Origin: ARS1285 sp038045965
Lineage (GTDB): Archaea > Nanobdellota > Nanobdellia > Pacearchaeales > GW2011-AR1
Direction of reading: 5' to 3'
DNA: 22,973 bases
NCBI GenBank assembly: GCA_038045965.1
Contig: JBBSXD010000025.1
Coordinates: forward strand, 1-22,973
The notes below the pieces were generated by a model. That model saw only the letters and a program-made list of their open reading frames with translations. It searched no databases and was not told the DNA's origin. The translations under genes and the position numbers were made by a program. Position 1 is the stretch's first letter. The number at the start of each line of letters is the position of its first letter. Shown piece after piece: positions 20,424-22,973 of this stretch.

Positions 20424-21533
20424 ATGGAGAATAGAAAACAATTTTTCCAAGAAAGAAATCCAAGCGAGATAAAGAAATTAAATATACATTATGGATATAC
20501 TAATAGAGACCTAATTCAAAGAATTGATGAATTAGATCCTGATGAAGATGCTTTAGAAATAAGAACTTTGATTATCCCTCAAAAGTTTAGAATGAAAAAT
20601 AGTAGTAGTGAAGCTTCAAGAAAATGTTATAAACATGGGAGTTTAATTATTTTGCCTCAACCCTCAGGATTAGAAGAATGTTATAAATCTTCATATATTC
20701 CTTTAAATTTTAGAGCTGAAGCTTTTGCAAATTTATCTAGAATGAAACAGATAGATATTAATTATGTTGGATATTCTTTTAGACCGGTTTTTGGTAGAGA
20801 TAGAATTAAGAGAGTAGTTCCTTTTGTTAATGTTGTAGAAGGTACTAGAATATTTAGTTATGCTGAAAATTATTCAAAATTTAGACAGAAAGATAAATTT
20901 AACAAAATTGTTGTTGAGAAAAAAGGAATTAGAGTAGATGCATATCCTGATGCAAATAGAGTATTAAAAGAAGGAGCTAGTGTTGTCGTACATGTTCCAT
21001 CGAGAACTGAAAAAAAGCAAAAATATGTTTTCGGATTGAATCATATTCCCTATGTTCCAAATCCTCCTATTGAAGGAAATAATTATGGTCTTTCAGTTTC
21101 TTTAGCTTTATCTCCTTTTTTAGTTGTTGATGAAGAAAATTTTGTGGAGAGTAGAACTGTTCATGATAAATATGATATAAGATATACAAGTAGTAATTCT
21201 AGTGAGACTAGTAAAGTTATTAGATTTACTCCTCAAGATGTTGCAGGATATTTGGGAGTTATTAAAAGACAGTTGCATGAAGAAGATAATATTACTGCAT
21301 TGACTTTTAATCCATTTTCTCTACCTTCCAAACATCAGGCCGAATTTTATATCAAGCTTTGCAATAATGTTTTAATTTACGATTCAGATTTAAGCGATAA
21401 AAATAAATTGAGGAAATTACATTTAGCTGAGAAATCTATATTATTAGCTAGAGCAATAGGTTTCTTTGGTCACGATAATTTTTCTTTTTGGAATCCTGTA
21501 AGAGATGGAATATATAAAAATTTTGAGTGGTGA
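20424..21533 (+). CDS. Unknown 369-residue soluble protein
   Basis: A well-formed long gene without a recognisable family. It begins MENRKQFFQERNPSEIKKLN, contains a basic and aromatic region (NYVGYSFRPVFGRDRIKRVV), then beta-rich stretches (ASVVVHVPSRTEKKQKYVFG; YGLSVSLALSPFLVVDEENF), and ends with an acidic helix and SFWNPVRDGIYKNFEW. No signal peptide or membrane helix is seen. Promoter spacing selects ATG 20424 over ATG 20415. The bases and codons resemble neighbouring housekeeping genes, so recent transfer is not suggested. It is convergent with eif2g. Confidence 0.7.
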   Translation: MENRKQFFQERNPSEIKKLNIHYGYTNRDLIQRIDELDPDEDALEIRTLIIPQKFRMKNSSSEASRKCYKHGSLIILPQPSGLEECYKSSYIPLNFRAEAFANLSRMKQIDINYVGYSFRPVFGRDRIKRVVPFVNVVEGTRIFSYAENYSKFRQKDKFNKIVVEKKGIRVDAYPDANRVLKEGASVVVHVPSRTEKKQKYVFGLNHIPYVPNPPIEGNNYGLSVSLALSPFLVVDEENFVESRTVHDKYDIRYTSSNSSETSKVIRFTPQDVAGYLGVIKRQLHEEDNITALTFNPFSLPSKHQAEFYIKLCNNVLIYDSDLSDKNKLRKLHLAEKSILLARAIGFFGHDNFSFWNPVRDGIYKNFEW

Positions 21534-21602
21534 TTGGATTTATCTAGAATTATTTTATCTTTACTCAATTTTGTAATATGATATTTTTGTTCATTTCTCA
21601 AA

Positions 21603-22847
21603 TTACAAAATTTCGCCAAATCCGATTAATCTCCAATGATTGTTGATATTTCTTGCCAGTCCCACAGAATTTTTTTGTATAGGTACTATTGGGATTTTTA
21701 GAGATAAAATAATTTCATTTTTATTTATTTTATCTATTTTGCCTACTGTTGTTGTTGTATTTACTGAAAGCATTATCAATTCTCCAATTTTTAGATTTTC
21801 AACTTTTGAATTTTTTTCTTCTCCAAAAATTTCATTAAATAAGCTGTATTTTATAGAAATATTATCTGATATTTTTGGGAGAGTATTTATTTTTGAAGCT
21901 ATGTTCCCTGATAAAAAATCTGTTTTTGTTAAAGGGTTATCTAATTCAGTTTCAAAAGCTAACGATCCTCCAGGAGTCGCTTCTTTTATAGGATATCTAC
22001 CTCTGAATATAGAAGTTATCTTGGTTTTTATAGGATAATAAGAAATTTGGTTAGCTATCTTTTTAGTTATTCCTGGTTTTATTTCTATTTCATCTCCAAT
22101 TTTTAGAATACCTTTTTTTAAAATTCCTGCAATAACCCCTCCATGTAAATCTTTTATTTTAGTTCCAGGTTTATTGATATCAAAACTTCTTGCGATTAGA
22201 AATTCTGGATCTGATTTTAAATCTCTATTTGGAATGTCTATTTCTAAAAGCAAGTCTTTTATTTTCTCTATGTTAATATTTTGCTGGGCTGAAACAGGTA
22301 TAATTGGAGCATTTTCTGCTATAGTATTTTTAACAAATTTTTTAATTTCTTTGTAATTTTCTTTAGCTTTTTCTTTAGAGACTAAATCTATTTTATTTTG
22401 GATTATTATTATTTTCTCAACTTTTTTTGCTTGAATGGCAACTAAATGCTCTTTTGTTTGAGGTTTTATTCCTTCGTTTGCAGCTATAACTAAGATTGCT
22501 GCATCTATTAAAGCAGCTCCTGATAACATCGTTGCCATCAACATTTCATGTCCAGGACAATCTATAAAAGAAATATATCTTTTCTTTTTTTCTTTTTCAA
22601 TTATTATATCAGCATAACCAAGTTTTATTGTAATTCCTCTTTTCAATTCTTCTGAATGAGTATCAGTGAATTTTCCTGTTAATTTGCTAAGTAGAGTAGT
22701 TTTACCATGGTCTATATGACCAATCATTCCAACATTTAACATATCAGGAATTTTCTTAAGATCAAATTCCTGAATACCATTCAAATCTTTCGATTTGGAG
22801 GTTTCTAATTTCTCTATGTCTAATTTTTTATCTTCTGTTTTTTCCAT
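21603..22847 (-). CDS. eif2g: Translation initiation factor aIF2 subunit gamma
   Basis: This 414-residue GTPase carries initiator Met-tRNA as part of aIF2. It has GMIGHIDHGKTTLLSKLTGK (G1), ELKRGITIKLGYAD (switch 1), FIDCPGHEMLMATMLSGAAL (G3 and switch 2), IQNKIDLV (G4) and PIIPVSAQQNINIEKI (G5), followed by two beta-barrel domains to the end (SVGLARNINNHWRLIGFGEI). The Cys-rich zinc knuckle normally found between GYAD and the G3 strand in archaeal and eukaryotic gamma is missing: only about a dozen residues (IIIEKEKKKRY) lie there. The upstream minus-strand gene ends at 22946. The alpha subunit is encoded at 8859-9578. Confidence 0.94.
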   Translation of the reverse strand: MEKTEDKKLDIEKLETSKSKDLNGIQEFDLKKIPDMLNVGMIGHIDHGKTTLLSKLTGKFTDTHSEELKRGITIKLGYADIIIEKEKKKRYISFIDCPGHEMLMATMLSGAALIDAAILVIAANEGIKPQTKEHLVAIQAKKVEKIIIIQNKIDLVSKEKAKENYKEIKKFVKNTIAENAPIIPVSAQQNINIEKIKDLLLEIDIPNRDLKSDPEFLIARSFDINKPGTKIKDLHGGVIAGILKKGILKIGDEIEIKPGITKKIANQISYYPIKTKITSIFRGRYPIKEATPGGSLAFETELDNPLTKTDFLSGNIASKINTLPKISDNISIKYSLFNEIFGEEKNSKVENLKIGELIMLSVNTTTTVGKIDKINKNEIILSLKIPIVPIQKNSVGLARNINNHWRLIGFGEIL

Positions 22848-22945
22848 TTTTTAATTTGATATAATTATTTAGAGAGTGATGGGTTTAAAAACCTTGATAG
22901 AAATCTTTGTTTGAATAGTTTTAATAATTAGAAATAATTTTTATT

Positions 22946-22973
22946 TTAACTAGTTTGTTCTGCTGGTTTTTCT
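22946..22973 (-). CDS. C-terminal end of a gene upstream of eif2g
   Basis: On the minus strand the frame EKPAEQTS then TAA (22946-22948) is open from the window edge. In several archaea the gene just upstream of aIF2 gamma is ribosomal protein S6e, whose tail can be short and charged, so S6e is a guess. Nine codons cannot establish identity. Confidence 0.35.

Overview
The window looks like a piece of a small-genome, AT-rich archaeon, most likely a DPANN lineage of the Pacearchaeota/Woesearchaeota/Nanoarchaeota type. The evidence is archaeal information-processing genes (aIF2 alpha and gamma, aEF1B, S27e, S15, RadA, an RPA-like OB protein, SRP54, Bud32), TATA-box promoters placed about 29 nt before start codons, mostly leaderless genes, many short lineage-specific proteins, and a tRNA-Ile with a UAU anticodon. 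The exact lineage is inference. There is a 100-base run of N (2794-2893), so this is a scaffold with a real gap.

Layout. 1-704: end of a cut gene, a small ribbon-helix-helix protein and an unknown protein. 705-1130 (-): membrane protein with a HicA-like tail. 1247-2089: A24 prepilin-type peptidase, convergent with a degenerate HIT-like protein (2067-2717, -). 2781-3060: interrupted array of 29-nt hairpin repeats with 26-nt spacers, touching the stop codon of aEF1B (3045-3317, -). 3480-8862 (+): RPA-like protein, YdjM-type membrane hydrolase, RadA split by a 493-residue intein, a small unknown, a membrane HExxH protein, and a family 4 uracil-DNA glycosylase. 8859-12206: aIF2 alpha and S27e (-), an unknown (+), then S15 and a RecJ-like DHH phosphoesterase (-), and a small unknown (-). 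12562-15230: tRNA-Gln, Bud32 (-), a MazF-type toxin-antitoxin pair (+), SRP54 (-). 15308-19040: a small unknown (+), a 42-residue Lys-tailed protein (-), then the overlapping run pyrB / DUF167 / metallopeptidase / DUF192 (-), preceded by a YchF-like GTPase (-). 19131-22973: tRNA-Ile(UAU), a membrane protein, tRNA-Glu, a broken gene, a large unknown protein, aIF2 gamma (-) and the cut end of another gene (-).

The most striking item is a repeat of about 135 bp present twice, in inverted orientation and identical by eye (15866-16000 and 20142-20276). It folds into two large hairpins, is richer in G+C than its surroundings, and is exactly 45 codons long. One copy sits in frame at the very end of a DUF192 gene, adding a 45-residue tail before what looks like the original stop codon. 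The other sits in the opposite orientation at codon 17 of a small gene and breaks it; removing 135 bp restores a continuous 147-codon frame. This behaves like a miniature mobile palindromic element that can be protein-compatible.

Functionally the window is mainly housekeeping: translation initiation and elongation, DNA repair and recombination, protein targeting, tRNA modification and pyrimidine synthesis. Accessory material (toxin-antitoxin-like genes, intein, palindromic element, hairpin array) is scattered between these genes.
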